Assembly: GCA_023544495.1 (NCBI GenBank)
Contig: JAMJFV010000124.1
Span: 1-5,879 of the forward strand
DNA: 5,879 nt
DNA from: ANME-2 cluster archaeon
GTDB taxonomy: Archaea; Halobacteriota; Methanosarcinia; Methanosarcinales; Methanocomedenaceae
Direction: 5' to 3'
The position numbers were made by a program, and so were the translations under genes. Below the pieces are notes generated by a model. It was not told where the DNA came from and did no database searches. It saw nothing but the letters and a program-made list of their open reading frames with translations. Below are positions 5,785 to 5,879 of the stretch, in pieces; the first letter of the stretch is position 1; each line of letters opens with the position of its first letter.

Positions 5785-5879
5785 TGTCCCATTATATCCA
5801 GTGCCCTCAGGATATCCTCATCACCGGTGGCATAGGAAAGCCTGATATGCCCTGCCCCCCGGGGTCCAAACGCCTCGCC
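5775..5879 (-). CDS. Aminotransferase class I/II, C-terminal 34 residues only
   Basis: The reading frame enters from the right edge and ends with TAG at 5777-5775. The peptide contains FGPRGAGHIRLSYAT, the C-terminal signature of PLP-dependent class I aminotransferases of the aspartate/aromatic group (usual form FGxxGxGyiRLSyA). The arginine of IRLSYA is the residue that binds the substrate alpha-carboxylate in this family. The fragment ends with a short helix (ILRALDIMGQVL), as normal members do, so the gene looks intact at this end. Substrate specificity cannot be read from so little. It directly precedes the isomerase/epimerase-type gene, 4 nt from stop to start. Confidence 0.85.
   Translation of the reverse strand, partial: GEAFGPRGAGHIRLSYATGDEDILRALDIMGQVL

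Noticed and set aside
1..5879. CRISPR array, tRNA, rRNA, insertion sequence or attachment site
   Set aside because: No regularly spaced direct repeats, tRNA-like stem sets, transposase motifs or flanking duplications were seen on either strand by eye.

Overview
The window looks archaeal, most likely from a methanogen-type euryarchaeon (Methanosarcinia or a relative). This is inferred from several signs. There is a CetZ-type tubulin homologue. Ribosome binding sites match the archaeal AGGAGGTGATC series, and there are AT-rich TATA elements of archaeal type. Two consecutive genes appear to start at TTG, and there is a CARDB/DUF11-type surface protein with a C-terminal membrane anchor. No rRNA or tRNA gene is visible to place the organism more exactly.

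Layout: (1) 1-2375, minus strand: a two-gene unit made of a secreted, membrane-anchored surface protein followed 25 nt later by a CetZ-like tubulin-family GTPase that runs off the left edge. (2) 2376-2519: a short, very AT-rich promoter region. (3) 2520-3958, minus strand: a U32-family protein and a small four-cysteine protein, joined by an ATGA overlap. (4) 3959-4125: a divergent promoter region with an unusual G-rich/C-rich block next to the U32 start. (5) 4126-4969, plus strand: a three-helix, histidine-containing membrane protein and a small lipoprotein. (6) 4973-5879, minus strand: the last 34 codons of a class I aminotransferase followed by a sugar phosphate isomerase/epimerase-type TIM barrel. 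This pair converges on the lipoprotein gene with only 3 nt between stop codons.

The point most worth following is the pairing of a tubulin-superfamily filament protein with a surface-exposed, membrane-anchored Ig-like protein. The pairing suggests, without proving, a link between cytoskeleton and envelope. The U32/four-cysteine pair is a second candidate for an uncharacterised two-protein unit, possibly an iron-sulfur enzyme rather than a protease. The rest is plausible housekeeping or conserved hypothetical material. No CRISPR array, insertion sequence, attachment site or RNA gene was seen.
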